Source: Saprospiraceae bacterium (GTDB lineage: Bacteria; Bacteroidota; Bacteroidia; Chitinophagales; Saprospiraceae). From it: a stretch of 64,000 bases of DNA. Below, one piece after another: positions 17,761-27,140 of the stretch. The notes beneath the pieces are model-generated. The model made no database searches, had not been told where the DNA came from, and saw only the letters and a program-made list of their open reading frames with translations. The DNA is taken from NCBI GenBank assembly GCA_029212405.1, contig JARGNR010000010.1, forward strand, positions 1 through 64,000. The letters run 5' to 3'. The position numbers and the translations under genes were made by a program. Numbering within the stretch: the first letter of the stretch is position 1; the number at the start of each line of letters is the position of its first letter.

Positions 17761-18819
17761 TTAAATTTTTACGAATTTTTCTACACCCTTTATTTGACCA
17801 TTTACATCAATGACTTGAATGAGATAGAAACCATTTTTTAGCCCACTGACTTCTAGCGAAATGCTTCCTTCCTCTGCCAACAACCATCCTTTCTTCGCTA
17901 CTTGTCCATCAATTGAAAGAATTTGATATCGTTCCAATGAAGCATCTTTTGCTTCTAAAAATATAACTTCATGTACTGGATTGGGCTTTATTTTCAGCTC
18001 GATCGAAGAAAGATCAACTAAAGATACGGTAAGACAAGACCCCATAATTGCATCACAATATAATCTTGCTAATCTACAATCGAGTATAAATGGGTTTTTC
18101 TTTCCATCTTGATACTCAGCGATCTTGTTATTTCTAATCCATTCCTTTTCATCAACTGGATCTTCAAAATGCCATTGACACATAGTTTCCTGTTGCAAGC
18201 CAAAAAAATTAGGGGCAGCTTGATCCGCTTGATTTTGATACATGGTATAGAAATAAAAGTAGGAACGAGCTACATCCCCTTTATGTTTTTCTCTGGGTTC
18301 AAAACGTTCTCCTTGTAGCAATTCACTGTACAAATCTATTCCTTGAGTAGGAATCGACGTGATTACGTCATCCTCTAAATACCATTTGTCGGTCTGACTA
18401 TCAATCACTTCTCCAAAAATTAAACTTCCTCGGTCTGCGTTGACTTGTTCTCTTGTTGGGAATAAATGGTGCATATCACTATAAGCATTGGTATTCTCGC
18501 TTGCTCCCTTTGATCTAGGATAAGTATGTTCTGTATTTATCCCCTTAGAAAAAGCGTCTATTGTGGGATCTGCTGATGGATCTAACGTGATCTGGAATCC
18601 AGTGTACACACACTCTAAAATATTATCCTTAGCATCAATATTTCTAAAAAATGTATCCCTAGCTTCACTATACGTAAGAACATTGGACGTCTTATAATTG
18701 GCTACCAATGCTGCTCTTAAATCTTCTCCTTCTAGATCTGGAAAAACACCTTCATGATCATACTGAGCAGAGAGTCCAAAGAAAAACAAACAGTAAAAGC
18801 CACTTAAAATATACTTCAT
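17761..18819 (-). CDS. Secreted endonuclease I family nuclease with T9SS signal
   Basis: A 352-residue exported nuclease. The ATG at 18817-18819 gives the signal MKYILSGFYCLFFFGLSAQ; a start 18 codons upstream in the same frame adds a hydrophobic stretch that is not natural. The endonuclease I signature is clear: NTEHTYPRSKGA (catalytic His) and DMHHLFPTREQVNADRG. The last ~75 residues form a T9SS sorting domain (KPNPVHEVIFLEAK, ending in LIQVIDVNGQIKGVEKFVKI). It should degrade extracellular DNA for nutrients or biofilm turnover. It lies just upstream of dinB on the same strand; whether they share a transcript is unclear. Confidence 0.92.
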   Translation of the reverse strand: MKYILSGFYCLFFFGLSAQYDHEGVFPDLEGEDLRAALVANYKTSNVLTYSEARDTFFRNIDAKDNILECVYTGFQITLDPSADPTIDAFSKGINTEHTYPRSKGASENTNAYSDMHHLFPTREQVNADRGSLIFGEVIDSQTDKWYLEDDVITSIPTQGIDLYSELLQGERFEPREKHKGDVARSYFYFYTMYQNQADQAAPNFFGLQQETMCQWHFEDPVDEKEWIRNNKIAEYQDGKKNPFILDCRLARLYCDAIMGSCLTVSLVDLSSIELKIKPNPVHEVIFLEAKDASLERYQILSIDGQVAKKGWLLAEEGSISLEVSGLKNGFYLIQVIDVNGQIKGVEKFVKI

Positions 18820-18885
18820 AAATAGGACCAAAATTAGATTTTCAAGATAAGAATGTAAATATAGAGATAACAAGCAGACTTGATA

Positions 18886-21800
18886 CTATCTCACTAAGGT
18901 TATGTCTCCTGTAATTGTTTCTGTTTGATTTTCCTCATTCAGATATTGTATGACATATACATATACACCTGGAGGGCATAATTTACCGTTGAATCTACCA
19001 TCCCATGACAAATCCACCTCTTGAATATTAAATCCTGCTTTTTCAAACATCAATTCACCCCATCGATCAAAAATCATCACTTGACTGATAAATGCATCCT
19101 CACTATTTGAAAAAATTGTAAAGAGATCATTTATATTGTCTCCATTGGGTGAAAAAACATTAGGGATATATACCTCTGTTTCTTGAACAACCTTTATCTG
19201 TCTGCACTCTACTATTTGACACCCATCACCAAAATTTAAAACTACACACAATTCTGCACTATTCTCAGGGCTTATTATCACTTCGCTACAATCTGTACAA
19301 ATTATTTCTCCATCTAGTGTCCATACCAATTCAATTGAGTCAATTGTGGTGTCAAAGTCAATAGAAAATGTACCAGACTCTGATAAAATGATACTTGTAT
19401 CTCCCAAAAGAATAATATTATCAATACTTTCCAATTCCACATTAAAACCCAATTCGGTAGAACACCCGTCCAGATTTGTAACAATTATACTATGTGCCCC
19501 TTCATCCAATTCAACATTTGCCATATCTGTAATAAGATTACCATCTAAGAGAACTCCATTTTCAGCATCGGTTAAAACATCAATAGTACTACTTCCCATT
19601 TCTTGGCAAAGGGAAGGAAATATGTCTACACTGACTTCAGGGGTATCATAAATTGAAAGCATTGTATCCAATGTATAGGTACAATCAGAAATCGTATAGA
19701 CATAGGAAACATCAAAAGTACCTATCCCTGCTGATTCGATATCAAATGTATTCCCATCAACTATAAATGGACTTTGCCAGGATCCTGATCCCGAAGCATC
19801 TCCATTGATCATAATATCAAGCGTTACATCCGATCCGTCAGACAAACAAATATCTTGATTGGATAACTCAACTGTCAAATCCACCGATGGACACGGTAAA
19901 GAAGTACAGTTTTCGGTCACAATGCTGCCTCCACATACATCTCCACTATTAAATGTAATTGTGATCTCAACTTCTTCTTCAGATCCTAACCCATTAACAG
20001 AGAAGGTATTTCCCAGTAATGTAGAGTTAGATTGACCAGAAACGATTTCAATATCCACCGATTCTACATTGGTATCATCCCAAGAAAAAGTTATAAACCC
20101 TGATTCACTTTCACATTCTATAGTAGGCGGATTGAAAGGTTCGATCACATCTATCATGTGTTCTGTAACAATAGAATTACAACCTGATTCTTGTAAAATG
20201 AGACTAATCGTATAACTACCTGCAGTAGAAAATTCTATTTCAAAAGGGCCAGCACTATTAGGATTCGCTCCATTGGCAATGGACCCACCATCAAAATCCC
20301 AAGTAAAAATGCTGGTTGAAGATGTTCCAAACGAACCAGCATATTCTATAATAGCAAAATCATCAATACAAACTTCATTGGTGTACGTAAATTCTGAATC
20401 TGGAGAAACATTTACAATAACGTCATCACAAACAATTTCAGAATTGCCACAACCGTTCATTGCTTCCACACAAAATTCAAAGGACTCCCCGCTGGTTATA
20501 TCTACATAAATTGTATCTGAAGTCAATCCAAATGTAAAAGGCAAATTTGGATTTAAGGTCCATGTATACATTTCACCCAAACCTTGATTTCCAACATAAA
20601 TTGGAGCAAGTAAATTTGAAGCACAAATTGAATTGGGTGCATAGGTGATTGAAGGATTGGATGGAGACAAATTATCCACATCAATAGAAAATGGACCAAA
20701 CGTCTGCGCACATGGGTCACTCCCCACATATACACTCACTTGCACTGAATACGATCCAACACCGGTCACAACTAATATGGAATCAATATCATCCGTATCC
20801 GTTACGATTCCTCCCATGTCATCGTACCATGTATAAGTAATTGAGTCATAATCCATTGGCATAACACTGCTTATCTGAAAACCTAGCTCTACTTGTCCAC
20901 TTTCACAATTCCCAATAGTGGAAGATCCAAACAGATCAATACCATAAGCAGTAATACTCATTAAGCTATCACACCCAGAAACTGCACTACCTTCTAATGT
21001 GATATTTCGAGTATCTCCAGGATTTGTAAAAGTCATCCCATTGATATCTACTGGAAATTCAGTAAGGCAAAAGTAATAATCAACTTGCTCTCTCGGAGAT
21101 ATTGGAATCTCGACAACATTCACATACTGCTTATACGTACAACCAAATACATTTTCTACCACATTGCTATCCAGTCCTGGTCCAGTTATCATAGTGGTAC
21201 CTAACCAACCTGGAACACCATCTCCATTGGGATCCTCGATCAATACAGTTGGAGCTCCTCCTCCTTCTGTTATAATACATCCAGATTCAGGAGCGATTAA
21301 TGTAATAGGAAAACACTCTTGACATACGAAAATATCAGAAAACATTTCATCTTCCAATGTTTCTACACAAACTGAAAACGTCTGTGTTTCCGAATCGTCG
21401 CATTCGTTGTAAGCATACACACTAATGTCAAAACATCCTTCTTCATCGAGAATGAACGTCACTACATTCGTGTCAATAACAGGATGTACTCCAGAAGGAT
21501 AATTATCGATGGGAGGGTCTATCGTCCAATTAAATTCCACGTCTAATTCAAAATCATCCAAGGTAAATGTGATTTCAGAACCTACACAAAGCGTATCTAC
21601 ATCCAAGTCTAAATCAAAATTATTAGAGATGGTGGTTATTTCTGGCATTTCAAAAGCCTGGTCAGCTGAATTTACAATCACCTCATAATCACATACACTA
21701 CCTCCACAGCCATCCACAAATAAATAATAGACTTGACCAATTTCAAATTGATCACTTGATATATTAATTGTCTCTGCGGTAAGGTCCATGCAACTATCTG

Positions 21801-23457
21801 CTCGACAAATGAAACTATTTTCAAAATCACAGCCTTCATAAACACCTGCTTGAATACCTATTGTTTGCGGGATGGTTCCTGTCTCATCAAAAATTGTAGT
21901 ACAATTGGTGGGTACGATAGATAGATCAATAAAATTACTCCCTGCTACGAATGCAAACCAAGATACATTATTCGCTGCTCCTCCATTGCATAACGGATCA
22001 GGTTGAATACCTATCAACTCGTCTGGTAATGTAGCCGTAAATCCATCCAAACAATCAATGGAACATATGATTGGAGCATCGTCACAAATCAAACCTGCTA
22101 CCAAATCTTCCGAATTACATCCATCACAGATTTCTTCTTCTACTAAATCCACATTCTCGAGGTTTACAAAATCCGAAATTTGTATTGTCCCATCCTCTAT
22201 ATCCAATAATCGATCAGTTTTGACTAAAGAAATATCTGCTGATTGTATGGCGATGTCATTACTACAACCAGACACACTACCAAATTCATTTGTTCTTGCA
22301 ATAAGAATATCTACAGGATCACCAGAAAATTTCTCAAGAAAACCTGCCAATAAAAACCCATTATCTACTTCAATAATGGATTTTATATCATCATAATTTT
22401 CATTTCCATACGTCTTTGCCCAAAGTATTTCTCCATCCTCCGTAATTTCTATTACTACTCCATCATTTATAAATGCAGGATTTGACTCTGTTCTAAAAGC
22501 AGTAAGCAAAAAATTTCCATTTAATAATCGAATTGTTTTGCCAGGTCTCAACCATGAATCTTCTATCCAAAACCTTTTAGACCAGCTGACATTACCTGCC
22601 CCGTCTATTTGTGTCATGGTCATACTCCGATCTAAAGAGAGGTCATTATATGCATGCCCAAAACAAACAAAGCCATTGCCTGATACTTTAATATCCCCAA
22701 CAAAATCCGTATAATCCAAATTAGAGTCACTATAGGAATGTACTTGTTTAATAGTCCCTGAATTTGAATCCAAGGTTAATAAACCTGCTTCATTAAAAGC
22801 ATCGGCTTCCTCATTTCTCCAATACCCTGAAATAATATGATCACCTACTGAATTCTCTATTATACCTGAAAAATAATATGGCAATATAATAAAGCCATCT
22901 ACAGTTTTATACCAAATGATATCACCATTTTGAGATAATTTTAGGAAAAAAGTACCGAACTTGTTAGATTGTTGGTCTGAAAAAATCCCAATAATTAAAA
23001 AATCGCCCGAATTGGTTTCAACTATTCTTCCAACCGTTTTAGAAATTAGATTATCATACTTCTTGGACCATACCACGTTAGCCATTTCATCAATTCGGGT
23101 AACAAATAAGTTATTATCGCTATTATTTAATGCAAATTCATTTGTATTTCCCAAAACAATTATATCTCCATTATCCAACTGCAGGCCATCCGTGATAACT
23201 TCATCTTTTTCCGTACCAATCTTTCTGTCCCAAATCTTCTTCCCAGAATTATTCATTTTCAAAAAATACCCATCCTGATCATCTGCTGCAGAGTTAGTTG
23301 TAGACCCTAACACCAGCATATTTCCATCATTTGTTTTGAGGATTTGATTAGCATAGTCAAAATCACTACCTTCAAACGTTTTCAGAAAAGCACCCTGGGT
23401 GTAGGTAGTAATACTCCACAAGAATAGAAAGGAAAAGAATAGTAAATTTTTCTTCAA
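18886..23457 (-). CDS. Giant T9SS-secreted protein with propeller, PKD-like and CHU_C domains
   Basis: A 1523-residue exported protein (signal MKKNLLFFSFLFLWSITTYTQG). Residues ~25-430 are repeats of about 50-60 residues with TxDGGxx/GDIIVLG-type cores (NGDIIVLGNTNEF), suggesting a beta-propeller. Residues ~450-620 are Cys-rich with PKD-like and Cys-knot features. Residues ~640-1420 hold further Ig/PKD-like domains. The C-terminal ~85 residues are the gliding-motility-associated CHU_C signal (YIPNVFSPNGDNINDLF, MIFDRWGELMFEKAG, SWDGRFNGKLCPPGVYVYVI) that sends cargo through T9SS. It is probably a surface adhesin or matrix protein. No anchoring protein gene of the SprF type is adjacent. Confidence 0.92.
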   Translation of the reverse strand: MKKNLLFFSFLFLWSITTYTQGAFLKTFEGSDFDYANQILKTNDGNMLVLGSTTNSAADDQDGYFLKMNNSGKKIWDRKIGTEKDEVITDGLQLDNGDIIVLGNTNEFALNNSDNNLFVTRIDEMANVVWSKKYDNLISKTVGRIVETNSGDFLIIGIFSDQQSNKFGTFFLKLSQNGDIIWYKTVDGFIILPYYFSGIIENSVGDHIISGYWRNEEADAFNEAGLLTLDSNSGTIKQVHSYSDSNLDYTDFVGDIKVSGNGFVCFGHAYNDLSLDRSMTMTQIDGAGNVSWSKRFWIEDSWLRPGKTIRLLNGNFLLTAFRTESNPAFINDGVVIEITEDGEILWAKTYGNENYDDIKSIIEVDNGFLLAGFLEKFSGDPVDILIARTNEFGSVSGCSNDIAIQSADISLVKTDRLLDIEDGTIQISDFVNLENVDLVEEEICDGCNSEDLVAGLICDDAPIICSIDCLDGFTATLPDELIGIQPDPLCNGGAANNVSWFAFVAGSNFIDLSIVPTNCTTIFDETGTIPQTIGIQAGVYEGCDFENSFICRADSCMDLTAETINISSDQFEIGQVYYLFVDGCGGSVCDYEVIVNSADQAFEMPEITTISNNFDLDLDVDTLCVGSEITFTLDDFELDVEFNWTIDPPIDNYPSGVHPVIDTNVVTFILDEEGCFDISVYAYNECDDSETQTFSVCVETLEDEMFSDIFVCQECFPITLIAPESGCIITEGGGAPTVLIEDPNGDGVPGWLGTTMITGPGLDSNVVENVFGCTYKQYVNVVEIPISPREQVDYYFCLTEFPVDINGMTFTNPGDTRNITLEGSAVSGCDSLMSITAYGIDLFGSSTIGNCESGQVELGFQISSVMPMDYDSITYTWYDDMGGIVTDTDDIDSILVVTGVGSYSVQVSVYVGSDPCAQTFGPFSIDVDNLSPSNPSITYAPNSICASNLLAPIYVGNQGLGEMYTWTLNPNLPFTFGLTSDTIYVDITSGESFEFCVEAMNGCGNSEIVCDDVIVNVSPDSEFTYTNEVCIDDFAIIEYAGSFGTSSTSIFTWDFDGGSIANGANPNSAGPFEIEFSTAGSYTISLILQESGCNSIVTEHMIDVIEPFNPPTIECESESGFITFSWDDTNVESVDIEIVSGQSNSTLLGNTFSVNGLGSEEEVEITITFNSGDVCGGSIVTENCTSLPCPSVDLTVELSNQDICLSDGSDVTLDIMINGDASGSGSWQSPFIVDGNTFDIESAGIGTFDVSYVYTISDCTYTLDTMLSIYDTPEVSVDIFPSLCQEMGSSTIDVLTDAENGVLLDGNLITDMANVELDEGAHSIIVTNLDGCSTELGFNVELESIDNIILLGDTSIILSESGTFSIDFDTTIDSIELVWTLDGEIICTDCSEVIISPENSAELCVVLNFGDGCQIVECRQIKVVQETEVYIPNVFSPNGDNINDLFTIFSNSEDAFISQVMIFDRWGELMFEKAGFNIQEVDLSWDGRFNGKLCPPGVYVYVIQYLNEENQTETITGDITLVR

Positions 23458-23498
23458 GATTAAATATAGTTTTCTCCGAACCTCAATTTTCAGCTCAC

Positions 23499-23506
23499 CA
23501 AATATA
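23499..23506 (-). promoter_or_regulatory. Candidate -7 promoter element for the giant T9SS gene
   Basis: Minus-strand TATATTTG matches TAnnTTTG and lies 42 bases upstream of the start codon at 23457. The nearest TTG upstream is only 13 bases away, shorter than usual, so only the -7 element supports this. Confidence 0.45.
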
Positions 23507-23743
23507 ACTCATTAAATGTCAATATCTTACTCATTAAACATTTTTGTACGATGTTTAATAGCACAAAGATAATAATGAAAACGTTTTCTTTGGTTAATTC
23601 TTGTACAAAACCAATAAATAATATGGACAAAGGCGATAATTAGAATGGTGTTCCATCCATCTACTTTCACAATGTTTGAAATTAAAAACTTGAATAGCAG
23701 AGTCATTTGAAAAATAAGATAAGATTCCTATCGTTTATAAAAT

Positions 23744-23805
23744 AAAAGAGGGGACAAAAACGGGCGTTTCTGCCCCCAGCTATCACGATAAACCAATTAC
23801 GTCTT
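23744..23805 (-). repeat. 62-nt hairpin repeat, copy 1
   Basis: Identical over 62 bases to copy 2. On the minus strand it has a 27-base lead (GACGTAATTGGTTTATCGTG and further), then a 12-bp stem with a 4-base loop (GCCC) and a U-rich tail. Two of the pairs are G-U on the minus strand and A-C mismatches on the plus strand, so the stem is complete only when transcribed in the etf direction. Confidence 0.9.
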
Positions 23806-23857
23806 CGTAAGATTACTAGGTGAACCTACTTATATTTTAAAGTAATTGTTTAAGGTA

Positions 23858-23919
23858 AAAAGAGGGGACAAAAACGGGCGTTTCTGCCCCCAGCTATCAC
23901 GATAAACCAATTACGTCTT
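23858..23919 (-). repeat. 62-nt hairpin repeat, copy 2
   Basis: Identical to copy 1 and separated from it by 52 unrelated bases. The stem is followed on the minus strand by CTCTTTTTACC, again a U tract, so it could act as a terminator or as the 3' end of a small RNA. Confidence 0.9.
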
Positions 23920-24032
23920 TAGTCAATTTTATGTTTTTAGCGACATTCAATCATTATTGTTCGCTATTTATACTGTAAACATCGCAAATTACTTTTTAAT
24001 TTCAAAGAAAACGTTAAAAGAATTTAAAAAAT

Positions 24033-24094
24033 AAAAGCGGGGACAAAAACAGGCGTTTCTGACCCCAGCTATCACGATAAACCAATTACGTCTT
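24033..24094 (-). repeat. 62-nt hairpin repeat, copy 3, at the etfA stop codon
   Basis: Differs from copies 1 and 2 at three places: one in the loop, one in the lower stem (a G-U pair becomes U-U) and one just outside the stem. Its edge overlaps two bases of the etfA stop codon. The stem is followed on the minus strand by GCTTTTATTTTTTAA, a good U tract, so it should be the etfA terminator. Confidence 0.9.
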
Positions 24095-25055
24095 ATAATC
24101 CGGCCTTAAATTTCTTTACAGCTTCTGTCAGCTTAGGAACTACCTCAAAAAGATCTCCTAATACTCCATAATCTGCTGCCTTGAAAAAAGGTGCTTCCGA
24201 ATCTTTATTTATTACAACAATTACCTTCGAATTGTTGACTCCTGCTAAATGTTGTATTGCTCCGCTTATTCCAGCCGCAATGTATAAGTTGGGTTTAATA
24301 GCAACGCCAGTTTGTCCAACATGTTCATGGTGTGGCCTCCAGCCAATGTCGGCTACAGGACGACTACACGCAGTTGTTGCTCCCAACTCATTGGCCAGCT
24401 CCTCAATAATGCCCCAATTTTCTGGTCCCTTCATTCCTCTTCCAGCAGAAACTACTAATTCTGCCTCTGGCAACGGCACTGTCCCTTCTTCACGCTTAAC
24501 TTCTATTACTTTGACAGAAGAAGTTGGAATTGTTACATCCATATGCTCTACATCAACTCTTGTACCAATTTCTTCAGGTTTAAAAGAATTTCCAGATAAC
24601 GTCAATACTCGTTTGTCAGTTTTTACTTTAAATTCAGCAATTGCCTTACCTGAAAACACTGACTTCTTTACTGTAAATCCATTTTCATAAGAAGGTACAT
24701 CAATAACCCCAGAAACAGATCCCGCTGATAATTTTGCGGATAACCTTCCTAACAATGACTTCCCTGTGGAAGAATGGGCTAAGATTACTGTTTGAGCACT
24801 TGTAGCATCTACCACTTGGCCAATTACAGAAGTGTGCACCATACTATCAAACTGATCTAATGAGGCATCAGATATTTGAATTACTCTATCCGCTCCATAA
24901 TTACCTAACTCCTCTACTCCATTGGCACTTCCAAGTACCAATGCTATACATTCAGCTCCTTCTGCATCTGCTACTTTTTTACCGTAAAAGACACATTCCA
25001 AAGCCGCTTTTTTTACTTTATTACCTTGCGTTTCCGCATAAACTAATACAGCCAT
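24093..25055 (-). CDS. etfA: Electron transfer flavoprotein alpha subunit
   Basis: With EtfB forms the FAD-carrying heterodimer that takes electrons from acyl-CoA dehydrogenases to the quinone pool. At 320 residues it is of normal length. The C-terminal FAD-binding domain is clear: VSAGRGMKGPENWGIIEELA, ACSRPVADIGWRPHHEHVGQ, TGVAIKPNLYIAAGISGAIQ, INKDSEAPFFKAADYGVLGD. The N-terminal domain (MAVLVYAETQGNKVKKAALE) is Rossmann-like. It lies 10 bases after etfB and is followed directly by a hairpin repeat that may end the transcript. Confidence 0.97.
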   Translation of the reverse strand: MAVLVYAETQGNKVKKAALECVFYGKKVADAEGAECIALVLGSANGVEELGNYGADRVIQISDASLDQFDSMVHTSVIGQVVDATSAQTVILAHSSTGKSLLGRLSAKLSAGSVSGVIDVPSYENGFTVKKSVFSGKAIAEFKVKTDKRVLTLSGNSFKPEEIGTRVDVEHMDVTIPTSSVKVIEVKREEGTVPLPEAELVVSAGRGMKGPENWGIIEELANELGATTACSRPVADIGWRPHHEHVGQTGVAIKPNLYIAAGISGAIQHLAGVNNSKVIVVINKDSEAPFFKAADYGVLGDLFEVVPKLTEAVKKFKAGL

Positions 25056-25065
25056 AATTTTTATT

Positions 25066-25806
25066 TTATATCACTTTAGCTTCTTCATGAAGCAATCTAA
25101 CTAATTCATCCATGTTCTCCGGGTCCAACATTTTGACACCTAACTTCCCTTGAGGTAAAGAATAACCAGTTACAGATACTGGATTTTCAACATCAGATGG
25201 TGGCACTACTTTAAGTGGTTTTCTTTTTGACATCATAATGCCTTTCATGTTGGCTATTCTCTGCTCAGCTAGACCTTTTGCAGCCGACAATACGAATGCC
25301 CCTGTTATTTCTGACACTTCAACACCTCCTTCGATATCTCTAGATACAATAGCTTTGTCATCTGTCATTTCTAGTTTACTTACATAAGATGCAAATGGTA
25401 GATTCAACATTTCTGCTACCATTGCTCCAACTTCAGATCCATTATAATCAATAGTCTCCTTTCCAAATAAAATGATATCATACCCATTTTCTTTTGCGTA
25501 TTCAGCTATTTGAGCCGCTGTATAATATGCACTTTGAGGATCTGTATCAATCCGAACAGCATCATCAGCACCTAGCGCTAACCCTTTTCTAATAATAATG
25601 TCATTGGAAGATGGACCTACATTAAGTACGGTAACTGTACCTCCATTTGCCTCTTTCAATTCTAACGCACGCACTAAAGCATACCACTCATCGTAAGGGT
25701 TCATTATGAATTGAACTCCATCTTTGATGAACGCTGTCTTGTCATCAGAAAACGCAATTTTCGCCGTGGTTTCAGGCGTTTTGCTAATGCAAACCAATAA
25801 TTTCAT
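25066..25806 (-). CDS. etfB: Electron transfer flavoprotein beta subunit
   Basis: Partner of EtfA; binds AMP and completes the flavoprotein that carries electrons from beta-oxidation dehydrogenases. The 246-residue protein begins MKLLVCISKTPETTAKIAF, has the PYDEWYALVRALELKEANGG segment, the AMP-binding region DADDAVRID-like (GADDAVRIDTD), DIILFGKETIDYNGSEVGAM and the recognition-loop region ending KGLAEQRIANMKGIMMSKRK with KPLKVV. It is first in the etfBA operon. The 245-base gap upstream separates it from the divergent TPR gene; I see no consensus promoter with both elements for it. Confidence 0.97.
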   Translation of the reverse strand: MKLLVCISKTPETTAKIAFSDDKTAFIKDGVQFIMNPYDEWYALVRALELKEANGGTVTVLNVGPSSNDIIIRKGLALGADDAVRIDTDPQSAYYTAAQIAEYAKENGYDIILFGKETIDYNGSEVGAMVAEMLNLPFASYVSKLEMTDDKAIVSRDIEGGVEVSEITGAFVLSAAKGLAEQRIANMKGIMMSKRKPLKVVPPSDVENPVSVTGYSLPQGKLGVKMLDPENMDELVRLLHEEAKVI

Positions 25807-25890
25807 ATGAAAATATTTTGTTTTTAATTTATCTATTCCACTTTAATTGTAAACAAAAATGACAACCGAAAGTTGTTGTTTAATTCTTTG

Positions 25891-25898
25891 TATTTTTG
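25891..25898 (+). promoter_or_regulatory. Candidate -7 promoter element for the TPR gene
   Basis: TATTTTTG matches TAnnTTTG. A TTG lies 15 bases upstream, slightly short of the usual 17-23. It would give a leader of roughly 150 bases before the TPR gene at 26052, which is long. Confidence 0.35.
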
Positions 25899-26051
25899 CA
25901 TCAATCACAACAACAAAATTTCAATTAATTTGATTAAAATTAAAAGCACTGCAAAGATATATTGATTTTCAAGAAATTATACTCTGAGTTAAAAAATAAA
26001 AGCACCAATAGACAAAAAGCCCTAAATTGTCGCTGTACGTAACATGATACT

Positions 26052-26372
26052 ATGAAAAAAAACAGAATCTCAACATTACAAGAGTTTTTAAAAGAAGATC
26101 CAGGTGACAGCTTTGTTCGATTTGCACTAGCAAAAGAGTATGAAAAACTTGGCACATTAAAGTCTGCACTGGATACCTACGAAGAATTAAAGAAATTGGA
26201 TGCTGACTATGTAGGATTGTATTATCACCTAGGCGGACTTTATGTCCAATTAAATGAAAAAGAAAAAGCGCTAAAAACATTTGAAGAAGGAATCATTGTC
26301 GCAAAGAAACTAGCAGATTTTCATGCCTTATCTGAATTGCACACGGCAAAAACGAACTTAGAAATTGCTTAA
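26052..26372 (+). CDS. Small tetratricopeptide-repeat protein
   Basis: A 106-residue all-helical protein with about two and a half TPR units: FVRFALAKEYEKLGTLKSAL (residues ~20-39) and GLYYHLGGLYVQLNEKEKAL (~57-76) show the typical W/L-G-Y-A-P pattern. TPR proteins act as protein-protein adaptors. There is no signal peptide or membrane segment, so it is cytoplasmic. It is the only plus-strand gene between etfB and the LytTR regulator, and converges with the latter with nine bases between. Its partner is unknown. Confidence 0.85.
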   Translation: MKKNRISTLQEFLKEDPGDSFVRFALAKEYEKLGTLKSALDTYEELKKLDADYVGLYYHLGGLYVQLNEKEKALKTFEEGIIVAKKLADFHALSELHTAKTNLEIA

Positions 26373-26381
26373 CATGCCTTC

Positions 26382-27125
26382 TTATCCTAATAAATTCACC
26401 ACATAGGATTTTTTACGTACTGAAACAGGTACTATTTGATCATTTTTCATCAAAATATAACCACCTTCTGATTTCACGTAAGCTTTGACATGTTGCATAT
26501 TGATTAAATGCGATTGATGGACTCTAACAAATCCAGAATCACTTAACATATTATCATATTCCTTCAATGTTTTTGTGATCAACAATTTACTACCATCTAG
26601 AAAATGAAAGTAAGTATAATTAGTCATGGCTTCTAATCTGACAATCTCTGTCAAGGGAGCCACTACGATTTTATCCGAAGTATGTAATGCCAATTTATCT
26701 AGTGGAGCATCTTCCTTCATATTTTGTTTCAACAATGCATATTGTCCCTTTGTTGACTTTACTCTATTATGCATTTTATCGACCGCTTTTTTTAACAATT
26801 CTGGGTCGACAGGTTTAAGTAAATAATCTACTGCTGAATATTGAAATGCCTTCAATGCAAAATTCTCTTTAGCTGTCACAAAAATGATGGATTCTAAACT
26901 GTCTGGCAAAATGTCAATTAAATCAAATCCATCTCCATCTTCCATCTCGATATCTAAAAATAAAATATCCGGAGTTATTTGTTTGAGCAATTTGGCCCCA
27001 GAAAGAACTCCATCCGCTTCTCCTACTACCTCAACATTTGGACAATAATCAGACAAGTCTGCTTTGAGCGATGCTCTTGCCAGTTCCATATCATCAATAA
27101 TTATTGCTTTGATCTTTTCAGACAT
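26382..27125 (-). CDS. LytTR-family response regulator
   Basis: A 247-residue two-component regulator. The receiver domain occupies residues ~5-120, with acidic pair Asp11-Asp12, phosphoacceptor Asp58 (DILFLDIEMEDGDGF), a Thr in FVTAKENFA and Lys in DYLLKPV. The LytTR DNA-binding domain occupies ~140-245 (KIVVAPLTEIVRLEAMTNYT, FVRVHQSHLINMQHVKAYVK). It is a transcription factor of the AlgR/AgrA/LytR type. No histidine kinase is in the window, so the partner must be elsewhere. It lies 15 bases after the gamma-carbonic anhydrase gene on the same strand, probably in one operon. Confidence 0.95.
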   Translation of the reverse strand: MSEKIKAIIIDDMELARASLKADLSDYCPNVEVVGEADGVLSGAKLLKQITPDILFLDIEMEDGDGFDLIDILPDSLESIIFVTAKENFALKAFQYSAVDYLLKPVDPELLKKAVDKMHNRVKSTKGQYALLKQNMKEDAPLDKLALHTSDKIVVAPLTEIVRLEAMTNYTYFHFLDGSKLLITKTLKEYDNMLSDSGFVRVHQSHLINMQHVKAYVKSEGGYILMKNDQIVPVSVRKKSYVVNLLG

Positions 27126-27140
27126 TTCTACTCCATTAAT

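Larger units (their letters stand above)
23458..24092. other. Gene-free interval holding three hairpin repeats
   Basis: About 635 bases with no convincing ORF on either strand. It contains the leader of the giant T9SS gene (with its -7 element) on the left and the three 62-nt repeats on the right. The two spacers between repeats, 52 and 113 bases, share no obvious similarity and lack coding character. Confidence 0.8.

Noticed and set aside
23744-24094. Possible CRISPR array from three similar repeats
   Set aside because: Only three copies of 62 bases with spacers of 52 and 113 bases, no cas genes, and strand-specific pairing with U tracts. This fits RNA/terminator elements better.
24181-24690. 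169-codon ORF on the plus strand inside etfA
   Set aside because: It lies antisense to a fully recognisable etfA and its translation has no family character; a shadow ORF.
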